Source: Aestuariirhabdus litorea (lineage in GTDB: Bacteria > Pseudomonadota > Gammaproteobacteria > Pseudomonadales > Aestuariirhabdaceae). Taken from it: 64,000 bases of DNA. Shown here piece by piece: positions 44,046-53,275 of this stretch. Location of the stretch: assembly GCF_003864255.1 (NCBI RefSeq), contig NZ_QWEZ01000001.1, positions 1,178,001 through 1,242,000 on the forward strand, given 5' to 3'. The notes below the pieces were generated by a model. That model was given only the letters and a program-made list of their open reading frames with translations, was not told the origin of the DNA and ran no database searches. The translations under genes and the position numbers were made by a program. The first letter of the stretch is position 1. Every line of letters begins with the position of its first letter.

Positions 44046-45265
44046 AAATCCTGCATGTTTTTGACCACTCATTGCCACTGCACAGCGGATATACTTTTCG
44101 GAGCCGCTCCCTGATTCGCTATCAGCATGAAATGGGATATGAAACCTGCCACTTGACGGGCTCCAAGCAGGCCATTCATGCCGGACCCTCCAAGGGGCTC
44201 AATGAAACGGCCGATGGACTCGAGTTCTATCGCTGCCCAGCCCCTCCCCGGTGGGTTGCCCATAACAGAGTCTTACAACAGTTGCACGTGATCACCTGGC
44301 TTCTGATCCGCACCTATCAGGTCTGCGGTATTGAAAAGCCGGATCTTCTGCATGCCCACTCGCCAGCGCTGAATGGCTTTTGTGCCCTCATTATTGGCCG
44401 TATCCGCCGCATTCCTGTGGTCTATGAGATCAGGGCCTTTTGGGAGGATGCCGCGGTGGACCATGGAAGTACCCTTGAAGGTAGCTTCCGCTATCGACTG
44501 AGCCAGTGGTTCGAGGAGTGGGTAGTCAACAGGGTCGGTGGGGTGGTGACCATCTGTAATGGGCTTATGTCCGATCTGGCTGGAAGAGCAAAACTTCCCC
44601 GCTGCACGGCCATCGTGCCCAATGCAGTTGATGTGGAAAAATACCCCGATCGAACCGACACCTTAAAGCTGCGGTGGCATAACAGGGACAATATTCCGGT
44701 CGTGGGTTTTATCGGTTCTTTTTACCGTTATGAGGGGCTTGACCTCCTGGTCGAGGCTGTCTCGCTTCTCCACAAAAGAGGCGTAGCGCTCAAACTGCTT
44801 CTAGTGGGAGGAGGGCCGGAGGAGGAGAGGCTAAAGCACCTGGTGTCCGAACATGGGTTGCAAAACATTGTTGATATGCCGGGCAGGGTACCCCATGAAG
44901 AGGTGGATACCTATTACGAGCGGGTTGATGTCCTTGCCTACCCCAGACGCTCTATGCGGCTGACCGAAACAGTCACCCCCTTAAAACCATTGGAGGCCAT
45001 GTCGATGGGGAGGGCCCTGGTGATGTCTGATGTGGGTGGCCATCTGGAGCTTATCCCGGACGGTACCGGCGTTGCCCTTTTCCCCAGCGGGGATGCCAGC
45101 GCGCTTGCGACTGCCCTTGAAAGCGTCTTTCATCGACTGCGACAAGATCGGGAGCTGGGTTTTTTGCACAAAGCCCGTCAATATGTAGCAGAACAGCGTA
45201 GCTGGGCCGCATCGGTCGCCAATTATGCTCCTTTGTATCAAGCGCTGGGGCGCTCCGATGGATAG
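44042..45265 (+). CDS. TIGR04063-family XrtA system glycosyltransferase
   Basis: This 407-residue GT4-like enzyme begins MKILHVFDHSLPLHSGYTFR, the family hallmark. It continues with DLLHAHSPALNG, YEIRAFWEDAAVDHG, VPNAVDVEKYP and a C-terminal donor domain (DVLAYPRRSMRLTETVTPLKPLEAM). It starts with a GTG that overlaps the amidotransferase stop by 4 bases and runs into the next glycosyltransferase, again overlapping. The sugar it transfers is not evident. Confidence 0.9.
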   Translation: MKILHVFDHSLPLHSGYTFRSRSLIRYQHEMGYETCHLTGSKQAIHAGPSKGLNETADGLEFYRCPAPPRWVAHNRVLQQLHVITWLLIRTYQVCGIEKPDLLHAHSPALNGFCALIIGRIRRIPVVYEIRAFWEDAAVDHGSTLEGSFRYRLSQWFEEWVVNRVGGVVTICNGLMSDLAGRAKLPRCTAIVPNAVDVEKYPDRTDTLKLRWHNRDNIPVVGFIGSFYRYEGLDLLVEAVSLLHKRGVALKLLLVGGGPEEERLKHLVSEHGLQNIVDMPGRVPHEEVDTYYERVDVLAYPRRSMRLTETVTPLKPLEAMSMGRALVMSDVGGHLELIPDGTGVALFPSGDASALATALESVFHRLRQDRELGFLHKARQYVAEQRSWAASVANYAPLYQALGRSDG

Positions 45266-46487
45266 CCACCCGCACCCCCGCCTGGTCGTTTTTAGCACAC
45301 TGTTTCCCAGTGTGCTCGAGCCCTTGAAGGGATGTTTTGTTTACCAGCGTGTTCACCGTTTGTTCAATTCTGAGGGGGTCGTAGTGGTATCGCCACAGCC
45401 CTGGTTCCCACTTCAGGGGCTTCTTGGGAAACTCTATGGCCATTCCAGGACGATGAACCCCTATGAAGACCGGTTTGGTGTGTTGACGGTTTACAGGCCC
45501 AGGTTTTTCTCTTTTCCGGTGGTTGGTAAGTGGTTGGACCCCCTGTTTATCGCGTTAGCTTCCTATCGCACAGTAAAGGAACTGGCCGAGGGAAATAGCA
45601 AAGTTGTGTTGGATGCTCACTTTGCCTTCCCGGACGGCGTAGCGGCCGCGTACCTACAACGCTGGTTGCATCTTCACATGGTGGTCACCCTGCGGGGGAC
45701 AGAAATCAAGCATGCTCGCTATCTCTCAAGACGTCGACTAATGCGTAAAGCGCTGGAGGAGGCTGATGCGGTGGTTGGCGTTTCCAATGCATTGCTAACG
45801 GCAATGGAGAAGCTTGGGTTCAGGTTGAAACGGGCAGAGCGTGTGGGTAACGGGGTCGATATTCAGCAGTTTTTTCCGCAAATCGATGCAGACTACAGAA
45901 GCACTCTGGGTTTCAATGAGCGGGATCGACTAATGATTACGGTGGGGGGGCTGGTCCCAAGGAAGGGGCAACACATAGTGATCCGCTTGCTTCCCGAGCT
46001 GTTGGAAGAGTTTCCCACACTGCACTACCTGTTGGTGGGGGGCGCCTCAGGTGAGGGGGATTACCGGCAACAGCTGGAGCAGCTGGCCACTGAGCTGGGG
46101 GTGGCAGATCATGTTCACTTTCTGGGTACCTATACCCCTGATGAGTTGCGCCCCTGTTTAAGCAGCGCGGACCTCTTTGTGTTGCCGACCAGCAATGAGG
46201 GGTGGGCGAATGTGATTCTTGAGTCGATGGCTTGCGGGACCCCGGTTGTCGCTACCAATGTAGGGGGTAACGCGGAAGTGATCAGCGATCCCGTGGCTGG
46301 CATGGTCGTAGACTACTCGCCCGAGGCGATTGCTAAGGGCATTCGAGAGGGGCTCAGATCCGATTGGGATAGGCCGGCAATCGTTGCCTACGCGCAGCAT
46401 AACAGTTGGGATACACGGGTGGCCCGTCTGGAGTCACTCTACGATGAAATTTTTTCTACTGACCCAGAGGTAGGTCGCTGTGCGTGA
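45258..46487 (+). CDS. glycosyltransferase family 4
   Basis: This 409-residue GT-B enzyme has N-terminal VVFSTLFPSVLEPLKGCFVYQR and the middle VDAHFAFPDGVAAAYLQ-like acceptor region. Its donor domain has VGGLVPRKGQHIVIRLLPEL and LFVLPTSNEGWANVILESMACGTPVVATNVGGN-like signatures, with the EGW/E catalytic pair. The ATG at 45258 overlaps the preceding stop; a longer frame from 45225 falls inside that gene. The stop overlaps the GTG of the O-ligase-like gene, so translation is coupled through the cluster. Confidence 0.9.
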   Translation: MDSHPHPRLVVFSTLFPSVLEPLKGCFVYQRVHRLFNSEGVVVVSPQPWFPLQGLLGKLYGHSRTMNPYEDRFGVLTVYRPRFFSFPVVGKWLDPLFIALASYRTVKELAEGNSKVVLDAHFAFPDGVAAAYLQRWLHLHMVVTLRGTEIKHARYLSRRRLMRKALEEADAVVGVSNALLTAMEKLGFRLKRAERVGNGVDIQQFFPQIDADYRSTLGFNERDRLMITVGGLVPRKGQHIVIRLLPELLEEFPTLHYLLVGGASGEGDYRQQLEQLATELGVADHVHFLGTYTPDELRPCLSSADLFVLPTSNEGWANVILESMACGTPVVATNVGGNAEVISDPVAGMVVDYSPEAIAKGIREGLRSDWDRPAIVAYAQHNSWDTRVARLESLYDEIFSTDPEVGRCA

Positions 46488-47736
46488 TCTGTTTGTCACC
46501 TCGGTTGTAGCGCTCTCGCTGCTATTTATCATTCGCCAGCCCTACGTGGGCGTACTGGTCTGGAGTTGGTTGGGTTACATGAATCCCCACAAGCTGACCT
46601 GGGGCTTTGCAACCACACTGCCGTTTGCGCAGGTCGTGGCGGTGACCACTTTGCTGGGGATGTTGTTTTGCCGTGAAAAATATCGCATGCCCCGTAATGG
46701 GTTGGTTTTTCTTCTGGTGGTTTACAGCCTGTGGTTACTGGTGACCACCCTGGACGCTCGCTACAGTGCCTACGCCTGGCCACAGCTGGAAAAGGTCTAC
46801 AAGATATTGTTCATGACCTTCGTGACGCTTTATCTTATTAACAGTCGTCAACGGATTGAGCTGCTGGTCGCGGTGATGGCTCTCTCGATCGGTTTTTATG
46901 GCATTAAAGGCGGTATCTTTACCCTGATGACCGGTGGTGGATTCAGGATTATGGGGCCCCCAGGTACCTTTATTGGTGGCAATAATGAGATAGGACTGGC
47001 CTTAATCATGGTGGTCCCCCTGTTCAGGTACTTCCAGCTCTCATCGCCATTGGCTGTGGTGCGCTGGGGGGCAGGCATCGCCATTGCTCTGTGCCTGGTC
47101 TCTATCCTGGGAACCCAGTCTCGCGGCGCTCTTCTGGGGCTGTTGGCGATGGCTTTTATGCTCATCCTTATGAGCCGAAAGCGCTTTGTATTACTCGTCT
47201 CTATGGCCGTCCTGCTTCCCGCTTTAGTGATGTTTATGCCTGACAGCTGGCATAGCCGGATGGAAAGCATTGCCAATTACGAGCAGGACAAGTCTGCACA
47301 GGGGCGTTTTGATGCCTGGCGCTTTGCCTATGAGGTTGCCAAGGCAGACCCATTAACGGGTGGAGGGTTTGAGGTGTTCGCTGGCAGGACCGATGCCCAC
47401 AGTATCTACTTCGAAGTGTTGGGTGAGCATGGCTTCGTGGGCTTGGCGCTGTTCTTGTCGCTGTTGCTGGGGGGCTGGTTAGTTTCCGGGAAAATGGTGA
47501 AGGAGCGATCGATGAAGTGGCGCTCGGACCTGATGACCATGGTTCGTGTAAGCCTGGTGGGCTATGCCGTTTCAGGCGCCTTTTTAGGGTTGGCGTACTT
47601 CGATCTTTTTTACCACATGCTGGCGTTGATCATCGTGGCTCGTACCCTCGATCAAGCCGCCGACCGGACCTTGTCTGCGGTATCAGGCCCTGAGGACCCT
47701 CATGCCGATAGCCCAAAGCATAGGGGAGCGCAGTGA
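46480..47736 (+). CDS. exosortase A-associated O-antigen ligase-like membrane protein
   Basis: This 418-residue protein with about ten membrane helices matches the TIGR03097 type (putative O-glycosylation ligase). It begins RDLFVTSVVALSLLFIIRQPYVGVLVWSWLGYMNPHKL. The Wzy_C region contains GTQSRGALLGLLAMA, and the periplasmic loop has GGGFEVFAGRTDAHSIYFEVLGEHGFVG, where the conserved His is found. It is either the polymerase of the repeat unit or a ligase joining glycan to protein; the family name reflects a hypothesis. The start is GTG. Confidence 0.9.
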   Translation: MRDLFVTSVVALSLLFIIRQPYVGVLVWSWLGYMNPHKLTWGFATTLPFAQVVAVTTLLGMLFCREKYRMPRNGLVFLLVVYSLWLLVTTLDARYSAYAWPQLEKVYKILFMTFVTLYLINSRQRIELLVAVMALSIGFYGIKGGIFTLMTGGGFRIMGPPGTFIGGNNEIGLALIMVVPLFRYFQLSSPLAVVRWGAGIAIALCLVSILGTQSRGALLGLLAMAFMLILMSRKRFVLLVSMAVLLPALVMFMPDSWHSRMESIANYEQDKSAQGRFDAWRFAYEVAKADPLTGGGFEVFAGRTDAHSIYFEVLGEHGFVGLALFLSLLLGGWLVSGKMVKERSMKWRSDLMTMVRVSLVGYAVSGAFLGLAYFDLFYHMLALIIVARTLDQAADRTLSAVSGPEDPHADSPKHRGAQ

Positions 47737-48548
47737 GTAGACGCATTAAAGACTACCTGGAGGAGCGTTTGATTGCCCTGGCAAAGGGGGGGTATCGGCA
47801 GCTCAGGGGGAGCCCCGTCAGGCAGTGCATACTGGTGGCCGGAGTACAACGATCAGGCACCAATATGGTGATGGATGTGCTCGACCGCTCCCTGGATACG
47901 GACGTTTATCATGAAACCGATGACAGGGCCTTCGACAATTACCAGATGGTGGCCATTGACAGGGTTCTGGCGTTAAAAAAACGGAGCAGATCACGCTGCT
48001 TCGTGATCAAGAGTTTGTGCGAGCTGCAGCGTATTGATGCGTTAGCCCGTGCTTTGGATGACGCTAAAGTGATCTGGGTTGTGCGGCACTACCATGATGT
48101 CGTGAACTCAATGCTGGTCTCTTTTAAAAACCAGGCCAATCAAGTCAGGCGTATTGTTCGTTACCGCACTTCCGATGGCTGGCTTTCCGAGGGGATGTCC
48201 GACCAGACTTACGCTCTGTTATGTGAACTGGTCGATCCCGATACCCTTGATGATGCCTCGGCCGCGGCGTTGCAGTGGTATTTCAGGAATATCTTCTTTT
48301 ACGAAAAAGGGTTGGACACAAGCGACAACCTGTTGCTGGTGCGTTATGAAGACCTGGTGCAGCAGCCCAGAGAGCAAACCGATAGACTCTACCGGTTTTG
48401 TGACCTGGACCAGGCTTATTATTTTCCTAAGGCGATCTACTCTACCTCTATCGGCAAACGTAAACCGGTGGCTATTGATCCCACCATCGAGGCGCTTTGC
48501 GCCGGGCTCTACCAGCGCTTTGTGGATTACACAGAACCGAAGAAGTGA
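47733..48548 (+). CDS. sulfotransferase family protein
   Basis: This 271-residue protein has the PAPS-binding P-loop VAGVQRSGTNMVMDVLDRS near residue 35, VIWVVRHYHDVVNSML (3'-phosphate region) and NLLLVRYEDLVQQPREQTDRLYRFC near the end. It closes the main operon: the GTG start overlaps the O-ligase-like stop. The 3' end overlaps the convergent membrane phosphatase-like gene by 22 bases. It is the second sulfotransferase in the window and may sulfate the same polymer. Confidence 0.85.
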   Translation: MSRRIKDYLEERLIALAKGGYRQLRGSPVRQCILVAGVQRSGTNMVMDVLDRSLDTDVYHETDDRAFDNYQMVAIDRVLALKKRSRSRCFVIKSLCELQRIDALARALDDAKVIWVVRHYHDVVNSMLVSFKNQANQVRRIVRYRTSDGWLSEGMSDQTYALLCELVDPDTLDDASAAALQWYFRNIFFYEKGLDTSDNLLLVRYEDLVQQPREQTDRLYRFCDLDQAYYFPKAIYSTSIGKRKPVAIDPTIEALCAGLYQRFVDYTEPKK

Positions 48549-50569
48549 TCATTAAGCTCATTTTTCAGGGACTCAAGCAGCTCTGGTTGCTCTTGCGAAC
48601 ACTCCTCTTCCATTAAAGGGTCCAACAGCAGGTGGTATAGAGACCATCTGGGGCCACCGTGGCAAGGCTTGCGAACCAAAATCCAGGGTGGGTGTATGAT
48701 CGCCCGGTCTTTGGCCTGGTCAATCATTTCCAGAGCGGCCTGGTCCAGAACAATGGTACCCGTTTCGTGGTCCGTTACATCCAGGATCTGGTCTATGTCC
48801 GGATAGTACAGGTGGTCATCGGTAGCCGAGGGGGGACGTGTGATCCAAACGCCGGTTTCCAAAAACTGTGTCTCAACGGCGGTACCCTCGCCAGAGGCGT
48901 AGTCTTGGGCATTACCCTTGTCCAGCTTGGGTGGGACAAGGTTTAGGCGGGCGAGCAGCGTGGGGAAAATATCCCTATTGGAGCAGAAGCTGTCGTTTAC
49001 CTCGGGTGCCTGATTGGGCACTTTAATAATACAGGGGACGCGGTTACTGAAGAGACCATCCAGATTATTACCCTGTCCCCAGGAATTTTTTTCAAAGAAG
49101 TCGATGCCATGGTCAGAATAGATGACCAAGGCGCAGTCATCGTAGAGCCCGGATCGCTTTAGATGCTCGATAATGTCGCCAACTCGCTGGTCAAAGTTGC
49201 TGATGCAACCCTCGTACAGAGAGATCACCTGATCGAGCTCAAAAGCCACTTTAGGGTCTCTTTGGCTTTTGATGATCTCTTCGGGTTCGGTTAATTTGAC
49301 CATGCAAAAAGGTGAGGAGGTATCCCGCTGTTCACTATAAAGGTTGTAGTAAGGGGCCTCAGAACCAAAGGGTGGATGTGCCGTTGAGATGAAGAGATTC
49401 AAAAGGAAGGGAGCATCCTCCTTGCTGTAGCGATTGATCGCTTCGCAAAAACGGTAGGTGGATTGCCGGTTCTGCGGGATACCGGCAGCGTAATGTATCT
49501 CGGGTAGCATTTTCTTTCCGATACGGCCAGCGCTGAACAGGGACAGAAACAAACGATACTGTTTGGCCCCCTGGCCTAACAGGTAGCGGATATTCCATTG
49601 ATCCGCGGGTGTTTCCCGGTCCTGGAATCCGAAATCGTAGCGTGCAAAATCACTTCCGGCCCAATCACTGCATGTGGCGGTGCGGTAGCCCATAGCGGCG
49701 AGGGTATGAAGGTGGGATTTCAGGTTAACCGATTTGGGGTCGGTGAAGTTATCCCACAGGCGAGTCTGGCTGGGCCACTCGGAGCAAAACAGGGACGCCA
49801 GCGACGGAGCGGTGCGGGCGATCGGGGTAATCATGTTGGTATAGCGGGTGGCGTGGCTGCAGAGGCTGTCAAGATTGGGGGTGAGGGAAAGGCCCTTTGA
49901 TGAAACCTTGCCCAGATAGTCCGCACGGAAAGTATCGCAGCCAATCATGATTATATTGGGTCTGCTGCGTCCTGGTTGTGAGGTATTGAACTTAACGGCT
50001 TTCGGCTTACCCCGGTAACTCACCATCAGGTCATACTGGAGTACAACCATGGCTAACGCAGGGAAGGCAGGAAGCATCCAAGTGGGCTCCCACAAAAGGT
50101 GAGCAATGCCTGCTATGGCTGCTACCCAAAGAAGCCACTCCATGGCTGTGACCAGTCCCTCCGGGACCAGACTGCGTAGTCGGAGCCAGTGTCGACTCCT
50201 TATGCTACTGTTGACTGCGATGGTCGCTGGGTTTTCATAGAGCATAGCCAGGACGCGTAGTAACAGGATTCCCAAAGCGACTGCAACTGATAAAGCCAGC
50301 AAGGCCTCTGGGGGAAATTGCAAGTGGAGTGGTGCTCCTATGCCGAGAAGGATGAAACTACTGTAGCTGATCAGAGCGGAGAGTATCAGGGTTGAGATCA
50401 GCCATTGGCGAGCGATTGATAGAGCGGCAAGTGAGCGAAAGCGAAGCACTACGGATTTAGAGATACCGGGGCCCGTCCGCTTATAGGCACTGAGAGAAAG
50501 CAGCAGTATAAGGCTGGAGAGGCTGGCCCCCATGAGCAGTATCATAATGAGGGGCATGAGGTTACCCAT
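48527..50569 (-). CDS. membrane alkaline-phosphatase-superfamily protein (sulfatase-like)
   Basis: This 680-residue protein has about five N-terminal membrane helices (1-180) and a periplasmic sulfatase-fold domain. Metal-site motifs are NIIMIGCDTFRADYLG and YSDHGIDFFEKNSWGQG. The nucleophile region reads ARTAPSLASLF, with Thr253 where sulfatases have the formylglycine Cys/Ser and Leu in place of the Arg of CxPSR. Topology and Thr resemble EptA/LtaS-type phospho-group transferases more than sulfatases. I chose the ATG at 50569, which overlaps the upstream stop by 8 bases; 50590 is possible. The substrate is likely an envelope or exported glycan. Confidence 0.75.
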   Translation of the reverse strand: MGNLMPLIMILLMGASLSSLILLLSLSAYKRTGPGISKSVVLRFRSLAALSIARQWLISTLILSALISYSSFILLGIGAPLHLQFPPEALLALSVAVALGILLLRVLAMLYENPATIAVNSSIRSRHWLRLRSLVPEGLVTAMEWLLWVAAIAGIAHLLWEPTWMLPAFPALAMVVLQYDLMVSYRGKPKAVKFNTSQPGRSRPNIIMIGCDTFRADYLGKVSSKGLSLTPNLDSLCSHATRYTNMITPIARTAPSLASLFCSEWPSQTRLWDNFTDPKSVNLKSHLHTLAAMGYRTATCSDWAGSDFARYDFGFQDRETPADQWNIRYLLGQGAKQYRLFLSLFSAGRIGKKMLPEIHYAAGIPQNRQSTYRFCEAINRYSKEDAPFLLNLFISTAHPPFGSEAPYYNLYSEQRDTSSPFCMVKLTEPEEIIKSQRDPKVAFELDQVISLYEGCISNFDQRVGDIIEHLKRSGLYDDCALVIYSDHGIDFFEKNSWGQGNNLDGLFSNRVPCIIKVPNQAPEVNDSFCSNRDIFPTLLARLNLVPPKLDKGNAQDYASGEGTAVETQFLETGVWITRPPSATDDHLYYPDIDQILDVTDHETGTIVLDQAALEMIDQAKDRAIIHPPWILVRKPCHGGPRWSLYHLLLDPLMEEECSQEQPELLESLKNELNDHFFGSV

Positions 50570-51500
50570 GTTTGCGCTCACTTTTAGCATCCCTATATCG
50601 GCCAGTGTAGGCCGTAATTTCGCCTGCGGTGCTGGCGCTTCGCATCAGGTAAAACCTGAGTCTCGCAAGGGGCAGTGGAAGCAGTAGCTGGCATAGGTTC
50701 AGTGCCAGCTTGGTGAACAGAAAACGGGGAGGTAACCGGGGCTGTTGAATCTGGATATAGGCAGCAGAGCGGCTGCGCGAATAGGCTTTGCGTAACAGAT
50801 AGCCAAGGGTTAAGCGCTCCGTATCGGCCCAGTGGTACTGTATGGGGGCCGGATGATAGAGAATCTTATAGCCTTTGGAGAGGGCGCGTCTGACGTAGTC
50901 TCCGTCTTCGCCCCCTCCGAGATTATGGCCGGAAGGGCCCAGGTTCTCATTGAATTGGCCAACCTGCTGCGTCACCTCCTTTGCCATCACCAAGTTACCC
51001 CCTCCGGGAAGCCGGTCGTCCAACGCGATTTCGCAGGGACCTTGGCCAAGATCGTAGTGAGGGATGGGTAGCGGGTAAACGGGATATTTCTCGCTATGTA
51101 TCCACTGGGGCTCCTCTCCATCCCAATCGGGTATGATCCTTCCGCAAAAGATTTTGTAGGAGGGGTGCTTCTGTATTAGCTCTTCTATTGCACAGAGAAA
51201 CCGGGTATCGACCCGGTGGTCATCGTCGATATAGATCTGGAAGTCACCCTTAAGCTGCGTGAGGGCATGGTTAAGCGCATAGGATTTTCCGGCACGTGGC
51301 TCGCGCAGGAGTCGGAGAGGAAAGGGGTACTCAGGTTTGAGGCTGGCGATCATCGCTTCGGTGTCATCGGTGCAATGATTAGCCACAACGGTAACTTGGA
51401 GGTGCGACCCTGAGGGAGCATTCGCCCTCGCAACAGATCGGAGCGTTCGCTCAAGCAGCCAGGAACGGTTGTGAGTGCAGATAACAATCTCTAGGCGCAT
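50562..51500 (-). CDS. glycosyltransferase family 2
   Basis: This 312-residue GT2 enzyme begins LEIVICTHNRSWLLERTL and has the nucleotide-binding area LREPRAGKSYALNHAL. The metal motif is IYIDDDHRVD, with GGGNLVMAKEV and a GGGEDGDYVRRAL segment providing the catalytic ED. The C-terminal region is basic and hydrophobic and may contact the membrane. It overlaps the GT2 gene upstream by 10 bases and the phosphatase-like gene downstream by 8, so all are one minus-strand operon. Sugar specificity unknown. Confidence 0.87.
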   Translation of the reverse strand: MRLEIVICTHNRSWLLERTLRSVARANAPSGSHLQVTVVANHCTDDTEAMIASLKPEYPFPLRLLREPRAGKSYALNHALTQLKGDFQIYIDDDHRVDTRFLCAIEELIQKHPSYKIFCGRIIPDWDGEEPQWIHSEKYPVYPLPIPHYDLGQGPCEIALDDRLPGGGNLVMAKEVTQQVGQFNENLGPSGHNLGGGEDGDYVRRALSKGYKILYHPAPIQYHWADTERLTLGYLLRKAYSRSRSAAYIQIQQPRLPPRFLFTKLALNLCQLLLPLPLARLRFYLMRSASTAGEITAYTGRYRDAKSERKHG

Positions 51501-52438
51501 TGACCTTTTTCCTTGTCATGGCGTCGGTCACGATATCCACGGATCATGCCCATCGTGTGGGATACCGTCATCCACTCCCGTATTGCCGGTGAGAACTGGC
51601 GCAAGGAGTGAAGCGTGGCGGTGGCTGTTTGGGTGGCTAGATTGCGATACAAGAATTTAGGCGCGCCAAACAGTCGCCTCTCGTACATCGGTTCGCGAAA
51701 GCGCCCCCGGCGGTAGCCCGCACGGTGATGAAGGTTGAGAAAGTAGAGACGTCGCAGGCGCCACTCCTCAACATAGTGGTCGACAGCCATCCCGGGAATG
51801 TAACCTAGCTTGATCGATTCGTTCTCCAGAAATTGGCGAAACATTATGCCATCCTCTCCACCACCCACCACATTACCTACGCGGTTGAAGTTTTTGTTGA
51901 ATCTAAGCTCCGGGTAGCGGCGGAATATTTCCATTCGGTAGGCGATGTTAGCGGTCCATAACGGATGTTGGTCGTTACGGATCTCAAAGTCTTGATCACC
52001 GTAATCAATGGCTGCCAAGAAGGGGAGTAGCTCATCGCTGAGCCAGGCGGGGCGTTTGTTATCGAACGCGATCAATACCTTACCGCCGACAACATGGTAC
52101 CCCTCTTTGAGGGCTAGGTAGGCTGACTGGATCAACCCTGGAAGAGGAATTTCGTCATCATCGATAAAAATCATGAACTCGTCGTTCAGACACTCCTCCA
52201 GCGCTCGGTTTCTGGCGGGGACTATGCCCTGTTCCTGTTCCGTCACAAAATCCAGTGGATGCCCCGGGAGTTGCTGTAGCGCCTGCAGGGTGGCTAGGGT
52301 GTGATCGCGGCTGTTGTTGTTGATGGCAAGAATACGAATGGGGATCTCACACTGCTGTTCCCGAATCGATGCAACCAGACTGGGAAGATTTTCCGCACGG
52401 TTGTAGGTGCAAAAGCAGAGCGTGATGCGTGTGCTCAT
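51491..52438 (-). CDS. glycosyltransferase family 2
   Basis: This 315-residue GT2 enzyme is similar in layout to its downstream neighbour. It has TLCFCTYNRAENLPSLV, EQGIVPARNRALEEC, the metal motif IFIDDDEIPLPG, and VGGGEDGIMFRQFLENE with the ED pair. The two adjacent GT2 genes look like an old duplication that diverged. The start overlaps the deacetylase gene stop by 4 bases. Donor and acceptor cannot be named. Confidence 0.87.
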   Translation of the reverse strand: MSTRITLCFCTYNRAENLPSLVASIREQQCEIPIRILAINNNSRDHTLATLQALQQLPGHPLDFVTEQEQGIVPARNRALEECLNDEFMIFIDDDEIPLPGLIQSAYLALKEGYHVVGGKVLIAFDNKRPAWLSDELLPFLAAIDYGDQDFEIRNDQHPLWTANIAYRMEIFRRYPELRFNKNFNRVGNVVGGGEDGIMFRQFLENESIKLGYIPGMAVDHYVEEWRLRRLYFLNLHHRAGYRRGRFREPMYERRLFGAPKFLYRNLATQTATATLHSLRQFSPAIREWMTVSHTMGMIRGYRDRRHDKEKGQCA

Positions 52439-53235
52439 AGAGGGTTCCTGTGCGATTTTAGATTGGCCGGTTTCCTGGCTATCATACTTTTAACCATATA
52501 GCTCAACAGCGCGCCTTTATCGGCATTATTGCCACCCAAAATTAATTTTCGCTGAAAGCTTGTCAGCGAGTCGCCGTTCTCGATGGTGATGCGTTTAAGC
52601 TGGTACTCCGACTCGCTGGCCGAAAGGCGACCGGCTTCAGTGCAGCAGGCGTACTCAAATCCACAGCTTTTAACGGTTTCGATCACGCCAGGGTTATAGC
52701 GACCGTAGGGGTAGGCTAGGCCTGTGACCCGCTGGCCCGTCAGCTCCTCCAGAAACCCCTTGGCCTCGGTAAGCTGCCTGCTCAACTGTTGCTGCGGTAG
52801 TTGGGTCATATCCTCGTGGGTCGCGCCGTGAACCGCGATCTCGATACCGAGCCCAGCCAGCCGTTTGATATCGGTCAGTGACAGCAGCGGGAGACTACGA
52901 TCACTACCCGGCCAGTTACTCTGGCCACCAATATGGTTGGTCACGACAAAGAGCGTTGCAGAGAACCCCCTGGCCAGAATCAGCTCCAGAGCCTCCAGCG
53001 TATTTGCATAGCCGTCATCAAAGGTTAAAAGAAGGTTGGCACCGGAGCGCCTGCCCAGGGCGTCGGTGATCGATCCGGCGTTAAGGCCGGCAGCTTTGAC
53101 CGCGTTGAGTTGACGCTCAAAATCAGCCAGGGCCAGTGACCATCGCCAGTTTTCTCCGCCTTTATGGGTGGAGTGGTACATCAGGGCCGTTTGAGGTAAC
53201 CCCGCGAGTAGTTGGTTTTGCAGTCGGGTAATCAT
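52435..53235 (-). CDS. NodB-type polysaccharide deacetylase
   Basis: This protein of about 266 residues has TALMYHSTHKGG, the first metal motif LLTFDDGYANTLEAL, the second EIAVHGATHEDMTQL (HxxxH), GLAYPYGRYNPGV and a final KRITIENGDSL. All catalytic motifs of the NodB fold are present. The start is uncertain: the ATG at 53235 lies after the upstream stop, but no good ribosome-binding site is seen. A longer frame to 53352 would overlap the upstream glycosyltransferase by 77 bases. It probably trims acetyl groups from a glycan made by this operon. Confidence 0.85.
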   Translation of the reverse strand: MITRLQNQLLAGLPQTALMYHSTHKGGENWRWSLALADFERQLNAVKAAGLNAGSITDALGRRSGANLLLTFDDGYANTLEALELILARGFSATLFVVTNHIGGQSNWPGSDRSLPLLSLTDIKRLAGLGIEIAVHGATHEDMTQLPQQQLSRQLTEAKGFLEELTGQRVTGLAYPYGRYNPGVIETVKSCGFEYACCTEAGRLSASESEYQLKRITIENGDSLTSFQRKLILGGNNADKGALLSYMVKSMIARKPANLKSHRNPL

Positions 53236-53275
53236 CGGCCGGGGGCTGCGCTGCTGAAAATCGAGGAACTGATCA

